This document shows, one piece after another, positions 1 to 8,847 of a stretch of 64,000 nt of DNA. Source of the stretch: Streptomyces sp. NBC_01445 (GTDB lineage Bacteria > Actinomycetota > Actinomycetes > Streptomycetales > Streptomycetaceae). The stretch spans positions 9,827,001-9,891,000 of the forward strand of contig NZ_CP109485.1 of assembly GCF_035918235.1 (NCBI RefSeq), written 5' to 3'. Each line of letters starts with the position of its first letter. The stretch's first letter is position 1. The position numbers were made by a program, and so were the translations under genes. The notes below the pieces were generated by a model. That model saw only the letters and a program-made list of their open reading frames with translations. It made no database searches and was not told the DNA's origin.

Positions 1-864
1 GATGGCGACCGGGATCAGGGCGAGCACCATGACGGCCATCTGCAGCCCGAGCGCGGAGAGTTCCCCCGTGCGGACCGCTTGCTGCAGGCCGGTCGGTGCC
101 TCGGTGTGTTTCTGGACCAGCTGGATGAGGACGTTCTGCAGCGGCATCATCTGCTGGTCGGTGAGGTAGATGGAGGCGTTGAACCAGGCGCTCCAGTACC
201 CCACCGCGTAGAACAGGGAGATCACGGCGAGCACGGCCCGCGACAGCGGCATGATGATGGTGAGCAGGATGCGCAGGTCACTCGCTCCGTCGATGCGGGC
301 GGACTCGGTGAGTTCGGGGGAGATCCCCATGAAGAACCCCCGCAGCACCAGGATGTTGAAGACGCTGACGGCACTCGGCAGGATCAGCGACAGATAGGTG
401 TCCGTCAGGCCGAGCGACTGCACCAGCAGATACGTCGGGATGAGTCCCGCTCCGAAGAACATGGTCGCCATCAGGATCATGAGGATGACCCGGTGCCCGA
501 GACTCCCCGGCCGCGACAGACCGTAGGCCGCGAGGACCGAGACCGTCATCGAGAACAGGGTGCCGACTACGGTGACGCCGAACGACACCATGAGGGCCCG
601 GCTCACCTGCCCGCCGCCGAGCAGCTCCGTGTAGTTGACGAAAGTGATGCCCTCGGGGACGACGACGAGACCGCCGGCGCGGTCGATCACGGGCTTCGGG
701 GAGAGGCTGGTGACGATCACGATCCACAGAGGGGCGAGCACCCCGAGGCAGCACAGGGCGAGGAAGCCGCCCTTCATGGTGAGCCCGGTCCTGCTCGGCG
801 CCTCTTCCCACGCGGGGCGAGGCGGTGCCTGCAAGCTGCGGATCAGCTGCGTGTTGAGGCTCAT
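1..864 (-). CDS. Carbohydrate ABC transporter permease, MalG type (3' end outside window)
   Basis: Inner-membrane permease of a binding-protein-dependent sugar importer; with the neighbouring permease it would form the membrane channel. The visible 288 codons have the usual MalG layout: a short cytoplasmic N-terminus, a first membrane segment near residue 35, then the conserved core with the EAA-type loop ESARIDGASD followed by a PLSRAVLA helix, where the ATPase docks. The ATG at 864 overlaps the stop of the upstream permease as ATGA, so translation is probably coupled. The gene runs off the left edge, so its C-terminus and downstream neighbours are unknown. The family call is firm; the substrate is inferred from flanking glycosidases. 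Confidence 0.9.
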   Translation of the reverse strand, partial: MSLNTQLIRSLQAPPRPAWEEAPSRTGLTMKGGFLALCCLGVLAPLWIVIVTSLSPKPVIDRAGGLVVVPEGITFVNYTELLGGGQVSRALMVSFGVTVVGTLFSMTVSVLAAYGLSRPGSLGHRVILMILMATMFFGAGLIPTYLLVQSLGLTDTYLSLILPSAVSVFNILVLRGFFMGISPELTESARIDGASDLRILLTIIMPLSRAVLAVISLFYAVGYWSAWFNASIYLTDQQMMPLQNVLIQLVQKHTEAPTGLQQAVRTGELSALGLQMAVMVLALIPVAI

Positions 865-1898
865 TTCTGGTACACCCCCTGCTCACCGAGCAGATGAGCG
901 AACTTGTTCGCACCGAGCACCAGACAGATGCCGATGACCCCCTTGATCAGCCCGACCGCGGCCGCGTAACTGAAGTCGCCGAACTGGATACCGACGTTCC
1001 ACACGTAGGTGTCGAGGACCTCGCTGGCCCCGCGGCCGACCGCGTCGCGCTGGAGCAAGAACTGCTCGAAGCCGACGGAGAGCGCGTCGCCCACCCGCAG
1101 GACCAGGAGAAGCGCGATCACCGGGCGCAGCGCGGGCAGCGTCACGTGCCACATGCGGCGCAGGCGCCCCGCGCCGTCCATGGCGGCGGCCTCGTACAGG
1201 TCGGTGGAGACGGCCGAGAGCGCGGCGAGGAACACGATGATCCCCCAGCCCGCGTCCTTCCACACGGACTGCGCGGTCACCAGGAACTTGAACAGGGACG
1301 CGTTCGTCATCAGGTCGAAGCCGCCCCAGCCGTGCTGCTCCATGGTCTGCGCGATGATGCCCGCGCCACCGAAGATCTGCTGGAAGACAGTGACGACGAG
1401 GACCCACGAGAAGAAGTGCGGCAGATACATGATCGCCTGCGCCACGGCCCGCACCCGGGGCCGGATCACGCTGTTGATGAGCAGTGCGAGGGCGATGGGG
1501 ATCGGGAAGAACAGCACCAGTTGGAGCAGGAACAGCACGATGGTGTTCTTCACCGCGGTCCAGAACTCCGGGTCGTCGAGCATGCGGGAGAACTGCTCGA
1601 TGCCGACCCAGGGGCTGTGGAAGATCGCGGTGATGCCGTTGCTGGAGGCGTACGGGTCGTAGTCCTGGAAGGCGACCACGTTGCCGAGCAGCGGTACGTA
1701 GTTGAAGAGCAGGAGCAGTCCGATGGCGGGCAGCGTCATCAGGATGAGCGCGCGGTCGCGGCGCAGCCGGACCCGCCACGGGACCTTGCCGGCGGCACGC
1801 TTCTCGGGAACCGCCGTCGGGGCGAGGGCGGCCGCCGGTTCCTCGACGGCCGCCGCGGGACGTGTCCCGTCGGGCCTGCTCCCGGCCGTGAGAGACAT
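861..1898 (-). CDS. Carbohydrate ABC transporter permease, LplB/UgpA type
   Basis: First permease of the sugar ABC importer, 345 residues. After a basic, alanine/proline-rich cytoplasmic tail (about 45 residues) come six predicted membrane segments. The opening is typical for the LplB branch: LLLLFNYVPLLGNVVAF, then a loop with the WVGIEQFSRML segment. The EAA loop reads YEAAAMDGAGRLRRMWHVTLP. The start at 1898 overlaps the binding-protein stop as TGATG, and its own stop overlaps the next ATG, so the three genes form one tightly coupled operon. No ATPase gene lies in this operon within the window. Streptomyces importers of this kind generally share the MsiK ATPase, which is family knowledge rather than something seen here. 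Confidence 0.92.
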   Translation of the reverse strand: MSLTAGSRPDGTRPAAAVEEPAAALAPTAVPEKRAAGKVPWRVRLRRDRALILMTLPAIGLLLLFNYVPLLGNVVAFQDYDPYASSNGITAIFHSPWVGIEQFSRMLDDPEFWTAVKNTIVLFLLQLVLFFPIPIALALLINSVIRPRVRAVAQAIMYLPHFFSWVLVVTVFQQIFGGAGIIAQTMEQHGWGGFDLMTNASLFKFLVTAQSVWKDAGWGIIVFLAALSAVSTDLYEAAAMDGAGRLRRMWHVTLPALRPVIALLLVLRVGDALSVGFEQFLLQRDAVGRGASEVLDTYVWNVGIQFGDFSYAAAVGLIKGVIGICLVLGANKFAHLLGEQGVYQK

Positions 1899-3574
1899 CA
1901 GTTGCCGCTGCCGTTCTTTTCGATGAGCTTCTTGTACCAGTCGCGCAGCTTCTCGCCGCCGCCCGACTTCCAGGTGGAGATGGCCTGCTGCAGGTCGGAC
2001 AGCTTCTTGTTGCCGCGTACGTAGTCGATCTCCAGCTGCTCGAACGGCGAAGCTAGGTTCGCGTAGCGGGACGGTTCGACGATGTTCATGCCGTACGTGG
2101 AGGTCTTCTTCGTGAACGCGCCCATCCGCTGCTCCCACTCCACCTGCTTGCGGGTGACGTCGGGGAGGTCGGGGTGTGCCAGGTAGGGGGCGGGGGCGGC
2201 GAGCATCACCCAGGCGTTGATGGCCTCCTGGTTGCCCTGGTCCGTCTTGACGGGCAGGCCGTCCTTGACCGTGTAGTGGGTGCCCTCGACGCCGTAGTCG
2301 ACGAGCATCCGCTCCTTCGTGCCGTAGGGCGCCGCCGCGAAGTTGGCGGCGGCCAGCGCGTTCTCGACCGTGGTCTTGGAGGCGCCCTTGCGGATGAACG
2401 ACCAGATGGTGGCGGGCTGGCTCGCGTACAGCGTCGGGTCGCCGCCGTCGGCACCGAAGATGTCGATGGCCTCGCAGACGAAGTCCGGGTTGGCCTTGGC
2501 CTGTTCGGCGCTCTTCACGTACCAGTGGGAGATGTCGTTGTTGTAGACGAGGACCTGGCCTGCGGTGAAGCGCTGGCCGGCGTCGCCCGTGCGGGCCTTG
2601 TCGTCGGGGTGCACGACGCCCGCGCCGAACAGCTTGCGGGTCCACTCCAGCGCTTCCAGGTATTCGGGCTGCTCGATGCGGTACGTCAGCTTGCCGTCGT
2701 CCCCGATGTTCCAGCCGAGCGGACCCGAGGCGCGGACGCCGAAGATGTTGAAGGCGGTCCAGGACATGTCGCCGCAGGCATAGACCTTGGACTTGGCGCT
2801 CGTGGCGTCCTTGGCCCAACTGGTGAACTCATCGGGCGACTTGGGGACGTCGTAGCCCTTCTTGTCGAAGATGTCCTTGCGGTAGTAGGGCACGATGAAG
2901 GTCGCCGTGGCGGACGGCATCGGGATGCCCCGCAGGTTGCCTCCGAAGATGCTCATGCGCCAGGAGTCCGAGGGGATCGCGGCGAGATTCGGGTACTTCT
3001 TGACCTTGTCGCCCGCCAGGTAGGGGCCGAGGTCCATGAACTTCGCCGCGACCGCGTTCGGGATCTTGCCGGTCAGCTCCCAGCTCGGCACCACCACCAT
3101 GTCGGGTATGGAGCTGCTCGCGAGGACGGCGCCGAGCTTCTCGCCGTAGGTGTTGCCGTCCTGGTTCTGCCAGGTGACCTTCGTGCCCGCCGCCGTGTCG
3201 ACCGCCTTGTAGTAGGCGCAGTCGCCCTTCGGAGCCGTGCCCCAGAGCGGAGACATGATCTTGATGGGCGTGCCGGTGCCGAGCCTGTCCGGCGCCGAGG
3301 TGGCCAGCGCCGACAGGGCCACCTTCCCGGTGTAGCCGGAAGCCGAGCCGTTCTTCGACGGCACGTCGGGCCTGGCGAACTTGCTGGCGACAAAAGTCGG
3401 CAGCAACTTGTCGGCGGCCTTCCCGGAGGTGGTGCCTTCCCGGTCCTTGTTCTCCGACCCGCCGCAGGCGGCGAGCAGCGGCATCCCGCCGGCCACCGCT
3501 GCGGCGGCCACGGCGGTGGAGGCGAGGAAACTTCTCCGGCTGGGAGCGGAGGCGGAGGGCGAGTTCGGCGTCAT
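1898..3574 (-). CDS. Sugar-binding lipoprotein of ABC transporter (LipO/YtcQ-like)
   Basis: Extracellular solute-binding protein, 558 residues, first gene of the transporter operon. The N-terminus carries a twin-arginine signal (SRRSFLAS) merging into a lipobox (LAAC), so it is probably exported folded by Tat and then lipid-anchored. The large size and the MDLGPYL and YYRKDIF segments fit the LipO/YtcQ group that works with LplB-type permeases. I chose ATG 3574 because an AAGG ribosome site lies nine bases upstream and the signal peptide begins there; the open frame continues far upstream only as GC-rich shadow. Two palindromic operators lie 36 and 162 bases upstream. The ligand is inferred to be a xyloglucan- or xylan-derived oligomer. 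Confidence 0.92.
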   Translation of the reverse strand: MTPNSPSASAPSRRSFLASTAVAAAAVAGGMPLLAACGGSENKDREGTTSGKAADKLLPTFVASKFARPDVPSKNGSASGYTGKVALSALATSAPDRLGTGTPIKIMSPLWGTAPKGDCAYYKAVDTAAGTKVTWQNQDGNTYGEKLGAVLASSSIPDMVVVPSWELTGKIPNAVAAKFMDLGPYLAGDKVKKYPNLAAIPSDSWRMSIFGGNLRGIPMPSATATFIVPYYRKDIFDKKGYDVPKSPDEFTSWAKDATSAKSKVYACGDMSWTAFNIFGVRASGPLGWNIGDDGKLTYRIEQPEYLEALEWTRKLFGAGVVHPDDKARTGDAGQRFTAGQVLVYNNDISHWYVKSAEQAKANPDFVCEAIDIFGADGGDPTLYASQPATIWSFIRKGASKTTVENALAAANFAAAPYGTKERMLVDYGVEGTHYTVKDGLPVKTDQGNQEAINAWVMLAAPAPYLAHPDLPDVTRKQVEWEQRMGAFTKKTSTYGMNIVEPSRYANLASPFEQLEIDYVRGNKKLSDLQQAISTWKSGGGEKLRDWYKKLIEKNGSGN

Positions 3575-3609
3575 TGCGGTAACCCTTCGGGGAACGCGTC
3601 GCGCATTTG

Positions 3610-3623
3610 TCGAAGCGCTTCGA
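3610..3623. promoter_or_regulatory. Candidate LacI-family operator, TCGAAGCGCTTCGA (site 1)
   Basis: Perfect 14-bp palindrome with the central CG step typical of LacI-family sites, 36 bp before the binding-protein start. Identical copies lie at 3736-3749 and 12122-12135. A related imperfect palindrome, GGGAGCGCTTCC, sits at 3641-3652. No LacI gene is adjacent within the window. Confidence 0.7.
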
Positions 3624-3735
3624 TGTTGCAGCGAGGCTAAGGGAGCGCTTCCACGGTCACAAGAGCGGTGCACGGAATTCCTGAACGTGCTTTCCCTGTC
3701 GGCTACTTGACACCTGCCAACCTGAGTACGGAGCA

Positions 3736-3749
3736 TCGAAGCGCTTCGA
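3736..3749. promoter_or_regulatory. Candidate LacI-family operator, TCGAAGCGCTTCGA (site 2)
   Basis: Second perfect copy, 36 bp before the GTG start of the GH3 gene. The same 36-bp spacing to the start codon is seen on the other arm of the divergon (site 1 to 3574), which argues for symmetric repression of both promoters. Confidence 0.7.
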
Positions 3750-3784
3750 AGATTCACTGACCTCTTTCGCCAAGGGACCCGCAC

Positions 3785-6607
3785 GTGACCGAAAGACTCC
3801 CGCTCCCCCCGGACGGGGCACCGCCCACGGACAAGCGCGTCGACGACCTGCTGTCCCGGCTGACGCTCGACGAACGCATCGCGCTGCTGCACCAGTTCAC
3901 GCCGGGTGTCGAACGGGTCGGCCTCGCCGCGTTCCGCACCGGGCAGGAGGCACTGCACGGCGTCGCGTGGATGGGCCCGGCCACCGTGTTCCCGCAGTCC
4001 GTCGGGCTCGGCGCGACCTGGAACGACGACCTGGTGCGGCGGATCGGCGACGCCGTCTCCGCCGAGGTGCGCGCGATGCGCGAGCGCGACGACCGGATCG
4101 GCCTCAATGTCTGGGCGCCCACGGTCAACCTCCTCCGCCACCCGCTGTGGGGCCGGAACGAGGAGGGCTACTCCGAGGACCCGCACCTCACCGCGGCCAT
4201 CGCCACCGCCTACACGCGCGGCCTGCGCGGCACCCACCCCACGTACTGGCGCACCGCCCCCGTCCTCAAGCACTGGCTCGCCCACAACAACGAGACGCTC
4301 AGGGACACGTCGAACTCCTCCGTCCGCCCCCGCGTCCTGCACGAGTACGACCTCAAGGCCTTCCGCGCCCCCGTCGAGGCGGGCGCCGTCGCCGGAGTCA
4401 TGCCCGCCTACAACCTGGTCAACGGCCGGCCCAACCACGTATCGCCCTATCTGCGCGAGCAGTTGCGGACCTGGACCGACCAGGAACTCCTCGTGTGCTC
4501 GGACGCCGGCGCGCCCAGCAACCTCGTCGACTCCGAGCACTACTTCGACACCCACGAGGAGGCCACCGCCGCCGCCCTCGTCGCGGGCGTCGACAGCTTC
4601 ACCGACCACGGGACCGACTCCTCGACGATCACCGGGCGGATCCGCCGCGCCCTCGACCAGGGCCTGATCTCCGAGTCGGACATCGACACCGCCGTGCGCC
4701 GACAGCTCGATGTGCGGCTGCGCCTGGGTGAGTTCGAGGACCGCGACCCCCTCGAAGGCGCCGGGGCCTTCGACTCGGAGGAACACCGCGCCCTCGCGCA
4801 GGAGGCAGCCGAGCAGGCGGTCGTGCTGCTCAAGAACGACGATCTGCTGCCGCTGCCCGACACCGCCCACATCGCCCTGGTCGGCCTGCTCGCCGACGAG
4901 TGCAAGACGGACTGGTACAGCGGCACCCTCATCCACCGCTCCACCCCGCTCGACGGCCTCCGCGAGCGGTTCGGCACGGAGCACGTCACCTTCACGGAGG
5001 GCGCGGACCGGGTGCGGCTGCGGTGCGACGCCGGATGGCTGTACGTGCCCGAGAACGACGCCGACGCGAGCGTGCGCGGGGTCGAGGGCGCCCTCGACCC
5101 GGCCCTCCTCGCCGGCCGCACCGACCTGCCGCCGCTCACCACCGCCACCGAATCGGGCACCGAACTCGCCCTCGTCGACTGGGGGAACGACGTCCTCACC
5201 CTGCGCGCACCCGACGGCCGCTACCTGTCCGTCGCCGAGGACGGCTTCGTGCGGGCGTCCGCCGAGCAGCCCGGCGGCTGGGTCGTCCAGGAGACGTACA
5301 CCCTGGAACGGCACGGAAACGCTCACCTCCTGAGGCACACGGGCACGGGCCGGTACGTCGCTGTCGCCGCCGACGGCGTGCAGGTTGCCGAGCAGGGCAC
5401 GGTTTTCGACGTGGAGTACGTGGAGCGCGGCGCGGACGCCGTGGCCCGGGCAGCCGCCGATGCCGACGTGGTGATCGTCGTCGCGGGCAACGACCCGCAC
5501 ATCAACGGCCGCGAGACCGAGGACCGCACGACGCTCGCCCTCCCCGACCACCAGGACCGGCTGTGGCGAGCGGCCCGCGCCGCCAACCCGAACACCGCCC
5601 TGGCCGTGATCGGCGCTTACCCCTACGCCGTGCCCGACGCGGACACCGAACTCCCCGCCCTGCTGTGGACCGCCCATGGCGGACAGGCCGCGGGGCACGC
5701 CCTCGCCCGGGTCCTCGCTGGCGACGTCAGCCCCGCCGGACGCCTCCCGCAGACCTGGTACGCCGGCGACAGCGACCTGCCCGACCTGCTCGACTACGAC
5801 GTCATCGGCTCCCGCCAGACCTACCTCTACTTCGAGGGCACACCGCTCTACCCCTTCGGACACGGCCTGTCCTACGCCTCGTTCGACTACGACGGACTCT
5901 TCGTGCACCGCGGCGCGGACACCCTTGAGTGCACCTTCACCGTCACCAACACCGCCACCACCCCGGCCGACGACGTCCCGCAGCTGTACGTCCGCCCGCT
6001 CGACATGCCTGCGCCGCGCCCGCGCCGCCAGCTCCTCGCGCACCGCCGCATCGCCCTCGCGTCGGGGGCGTCGCAACGCGTCACCTTCTCCGTGCCTGTC
6101 GCCGACCTCGGCCACTGGGACGTCGCCCGCGGCCGCTGGAGCGTCACCTCGGGCGCGTACGAACTGCTCGTCGGCGCCTCCAGCGAGGACATCCGCCTCA
6201 CCACGCGCCTGACCCTCGACGGCGACGAGCCCGCGCCTCGGCCTGTGCTCGTCGACGGCCTGGACGCCGCGTCGTACGACGAACAGCGCGGCACGGCGAT
6301 CGTCGACCGCACGAAGACGTCCGGCGACGCCGTCACCGCGACCGGGCCCGACGCCGAACTCCTCTACAGCGGCTGCGACCTGGGCGCCAACGGAGTCCGC
6401 GCAGTGCGCCTGACGGTCGCGGGCTCGGGCACCGTCGCGATCGGGGACGGCGGCACGGTCACCGTCCCGGAAACCGGTGGCCCGTACAGCTACGTCACGC
6501 TGGACGCCGATTTCACCGCCCGCGGAGTATGTGACCTGCGCGTGCGGCTCGGCGGCGAGGTCCGTCTGGCCCGGCTCACCTTCATCCCACGGGGGACCAC
6601 CGTATGA
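3785..6607 (+). CDS. Glycoside hydrolase family 3 enzyme with a beta-trefoil/fascin-like insertion
   Basis: Predicted intracellular beta-glucosidase or beta-xylosidase, 940 residues, no signal peptide. The N-terminal GH3 barrel includes GRNEEGYSEDP, KHWLAHNNE and the nucleophile segment LVCSDAGAP, with Asp240 as likely nucleophile. The alpha/beta sandwich begins near residue 345 and is interrupted at about 415-545 by a block containing TLRAPDGRYLSV and RHTGTGRYVAV, repeats typical of fascin/beta-trefoil folds. The sandwich then resumes (VVAGNDPHINGRETEDR) and is followed by the FPFGHGLSY-type segment, an FnIII-like domain and a short CBM6-like tail. GTG 3785 follows AAGGGA at seven bases. It overlaps the GH31 start as ATGA. 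Family certain, substrate inferred. Confidence 0.9.
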   Translation: MTERLPLPPDGAPPTDKRVDDLLSRLTLDERIALLHQFTPGVERVGLAAFRTGQEALHGVAWMGPATVFPQSVGLGATWNDDLVRRIGDAVSAEVRAMRERDDRIGLNVWAPTVNLLRHPLWGRNEEGYSEDPHLTAAIATAYTRGLRGTHPTYWRTAPVLKHWLAHNNETLRDTSNSSVRPRVLHEYDLKAFRAPVEAGAVAGVMPAYNLVNGRPNHVSPYLREQLRTWTDQELLVCSDAGAPSNLVDSEHYFDTHEEATAAALVAGVDSFTDHGTDSSTITGRIRRALDQGLISESDIDTAVRRQLDVRLRLGEFEDRDPLEGAGAFDSEEHRALAQEAAEQAVVLLKNDDLLPLPDTAHIALVGLLADECKTDWYSGTLIHRSTPLDGLRERFGTEHVTFTEGADRVRLRCDAGWLYVPENDADASVRGVEGALDPALLAGRTDLPPLTTATESGTELALVDWGNDVLTLRAPDGRYLSVAEDGFVRASAEQPGGWVVQETYTLERHGNAHLLRHTGTGRYVAVAADGVQVAEQGTVFDVEYVERGADAVARAAADADVVIVVAGNDPHINGRETEDRTTLALPDHQDRLWRAARAANPNTALAVIGAYPYAVPDADTELPALLWTAHGGQAAGHALARVLAGDVSPAGRLPQTWYAGDSDLPDLLDYDVIGSRQTYLYFEGTPLYPFGHGLSYASFDYDGLFVHRGADTLECTFTVTNTATTPADDVPQLYVRPLDMPAPRPRRQLLAHRRIALASGASQRVTFSVPVADLGHWDVARGRWSVTSGAYELLVGASSEDIRLTTRLTLDGDEPAPRPVLVDGLDAASYDEQRGTAIVDRTKTSGDAVTATGPDAELLYSGCDLGANGVRAVRLTVAGSGTVAIGDGGTVTVPETGGPYSYVTLDADFTARGVCDLRVRLGGEVRLARLTFIPRGTTV

Positions 6608-8829
6608 AGTTCACCGACGGTTTCTGGCTGATGCGCGAAGGGGTCCATGCCGCGTACGCCACCGAGGTCCGCCAGATCGTGGCCGCCGAGGACCGGTTCA
6701 CCGCGTACGCCGCCGTCCGGCACGTCCGTGACCGCGGCGACACCCTCAACCAGCCTCTGATCACCATCGACTGCTTCGCCCCCGCCGAGGGCGTCATCGG
6801 CGTCCGCTTCACCCACCACGCGGGCAAGCGGCACCGGGGCCCCGACTTCGAGCTGCTGCCCTCCGAAGGCAGCGCCGGCGCACAGGTGACCCGTGAGGGC
6901 ACGGTCGCCGAGCTGAAGACGGGCCCGCTCACCGTCCGCCTGGACACGGCAGGGGAGTGGGGCCTGGAATTCCTCGACTCCTCAACAGGACGCCGACTGA
7001 CGGCTGTTGAACACAAGGGCACCGCCTTCGCTACCACGCCCGACGGCTCCCACCACATGGTCGCCCAGCTCGCGCTCGGCGTCGGAGAGCACATCTACGG
7101 CCTCGGGGAACGCTTCACCCCGTTCGTCAAGAACGGCCAGACGGTGGACATCTGGCAGGCCGACGGCGGCACCAGCAGCGAACAGGCCTACAAGAACGTC
7201 CCGTTCCACCTCTCCTCGCGCGGCTACGGCGTCCTCGTCAATCACCCGGGTAAGGTCGGCTACGAGATCGGCACGGAGTCCGTCGGCCAGCTCCAGTTCA
7301 GCGTCGAGGACCAATCGATCGAGTTCTACGTCGTCGCGGGCCCGACCCCGAAAGACGTGCTGCGCCGCTACACCGCGCTCACCGGCCGCCCCGCCCTCCC
7401 GCCGGCCTGGTCGTTCGGCCTGTGGCTCACCACCTCCTTCTGCACCGAGTACGACGAGGAGACGGTCACGTCGTTCGTCGACGGCATGGCCGAGCGCGAC
7501 ATCCCGCTCACCGTCTTCCACTTCGACTGCTTCTGGATGCGCGAGTACCAGTGGTCCGACTTCACCTGGGACCCGGACGTCTTCCCCGACCCGGTCGGCA
7601 TGCTGCGCCGCCTCAAGGCGCGCGGCCTGCGCATCAGCATGTGGATCAACCCGTACATCGCCCAGAAGTCCCCACTCTTCGACGAGGGACTGGCGTCGGG
7701 CTATCTGGTCCGCAAGCCGAACGGCGACGTCTGGCAGTGGGACCTGTGGCAGCCCGGCATGGCACTCGTCGACTTCACCAACCCGGGCGCGCGCGACTGG
7801 TACGCGGGCAAGCTGCGCGGCCTGGTCGACATGGGCGTCGACAGCTTCAAGACGGACTTCGGCGAGCGCGTCCCGACCGACGTCGTCTGGCACGACGGCT
7901 CCGACCCCGAGCGCATGCACAACTACTACGCGCACCTCTACAACCGCACCGTCTTCGAGCTGTTGGAGAAGGAGCGCGGCAGCGGAGAGGCGGTCGTCTT
8001 CGCCCGCTCGGCGACGGCCGGCGGCCAGCAGTTCCCGGTGCACTGGGGCGGTGACTGCTTCGCCTCGTTCACGGCGATGGCGGAGTCGCTGCGTGGCGGC
8101 CTCTCCCTGTCCCTGTCGGGCTTCGGCTTCTGGTCACACGACATCGGCGGCTTCGAGGGCACCCCCGACCCGGCCGTCTTCAAGCGCTGGCTCGCCTTCG
8201 GCCTGCTCTCCTCGCACAGCCGCCTGCACGGCAATGTCTCGTACCGCGTGCCATGGGCATTCGGCGAGGAAGCGGTGGACGTGGCACGGAAGTTCACGCG
8301 CCTCAAGCACCGCCTCATGCCGTACCTGTACGGGGCGGCGGTCGAGGCGCACCGCACCGGCGTCCCCGTGATGCGTCCGATGCTCCTCGACTTCCCGGAC
8401 GACCCCACGTGCCGGGTGCTTGACCGCCAGTACATGCTCGGCCCCGACCTGCTCGTCGCGCCGGTGTTCTCGGCGGACGGCGACGTCGAGTTCTATCTGC
8501 CCGAGGGCACGTGGACGCGGCTGCTGACGGGGGAGCGGGTCGAGGGCGGGCGCTGGCTGCGCGAGACCCACGGCTTCGACAGCCTGCCGCTGTTCGTCCG
8601 TCCCGGCGCGGTCGTCCCGCTCGGCGCGGACGACCGGCGCCCCGACGGCGACTGGATCGACGGCGTCACCCTGCTCGTCGCGCCGGGCGCGCAGGACGTG
8701 ACCGTGACGGTGCCGGACCACGACGGGAGCCCCGCCGCCGCGTACAGGGTGCGCCGGGACACCGTCGACGGGGCGGTCACGGTGGAGGTGGCGGGAACGG
8801 AACTCCCGTACCAGGTAGGGGAGTTGTAG
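6604..8829 (+). CDS. GH31 alpha-xylosidase, YicI-like
   Basis: Cytoplasmic alpha-glycosidase, 741 residues, very likely releasing alpha-1,6-linked xylose from xyloglucan oligosaccharides such as isoprimeverose. The nucleophile segment is SFKTDFGER with Asp418 and the acid/base segment is HWGGDC with Asp484. Both match E. coli YicI (Asp416, Asp482) with a constant two-residue offset. The N-terminal beta-sandwich contains YGLGERFTPF and the C-terminal sheet domains are complete. The ATG overlaps the GH3 stop by four bases, so the two enzymes are probably made together. Alpha-xylosidase specificity is the best family match; alpha-glucosidase activity cannot be excluded from sequence alone. Confidence 0.92.
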   Translation: MKFTDGFWLMREGVHAAYATEVRQIVAAEDRFTAYAAVRHVRDRGDTLNQPLITIDCFAPAEGVIGVRFTHHAGKRHRGPDFELLPSEGSAGAQVTREGTVAELKTGPLTVRLDTAGEWGLEFLDSSTGRRLTAVEHKGTAFATTPDGSHHMVAQLALGVGEHIYGLGERFTPFVKNGQTVDIWQADGGTSSEQAYKNVPFHLSSRGYGVLVNHPGKVGYEIGTESVGQLQFSVEDQSIEFYVVAGPTPKDVLRRYTALTGRPALPPAWSFGLWLTTSFCTEYDEETVTSFVDGMAERDIPLTVFHFDCFWMREYQWSDFTWDPDVFPDPVGMLRRLKARGLRISMWINPYIAQKSPLFDEGLASGYLVRKPNGDVWQWDLWQPGMALVDFTNPGARDWYAGKLRGLVDMGVDSFKTDFGERVPTDVVWHDGSDPERMHNYYAHLYNRTVFELLEKERGSGEAVVFARSATAGGQQFPVHWGGDCFASFTAMAESLRGGLSLSLSGFGFWSHDIGGFEGTPDPAVFKRWLAFGLLSSHSRLHGNVSYRVPWAFGEEAVDVARKFTRLKHRLMPYLYGAAVEAHRTGVPVMRPMLLDFPDDPTCRVLDRQYMLGPDLLVAPVFSADGDVEFYLPEGTWTRLLTGERVEGGRWLRETHGFDSLPLFVRPGAVVPLGADDRRPDGDWIDGVTLLVAPGAQDVTVTVPDHDGSPAAAYRVRRDTVDGAVTVEVAGTELPYQVGEL

Positions 8830-8847
8830 CCCGTTCGACGTGCTTGG

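Noticed and set aside
1898..6115. A 1405-codon minus-strand frame running from the binding protein through the whole GH3 gene
   Set aside because: Only its last 558 codons are the binding protein. The rest is antisense to an unambiguous GH3 gene and has the Val/Gly/Arg-rich composition of GC-driven shadow frames.
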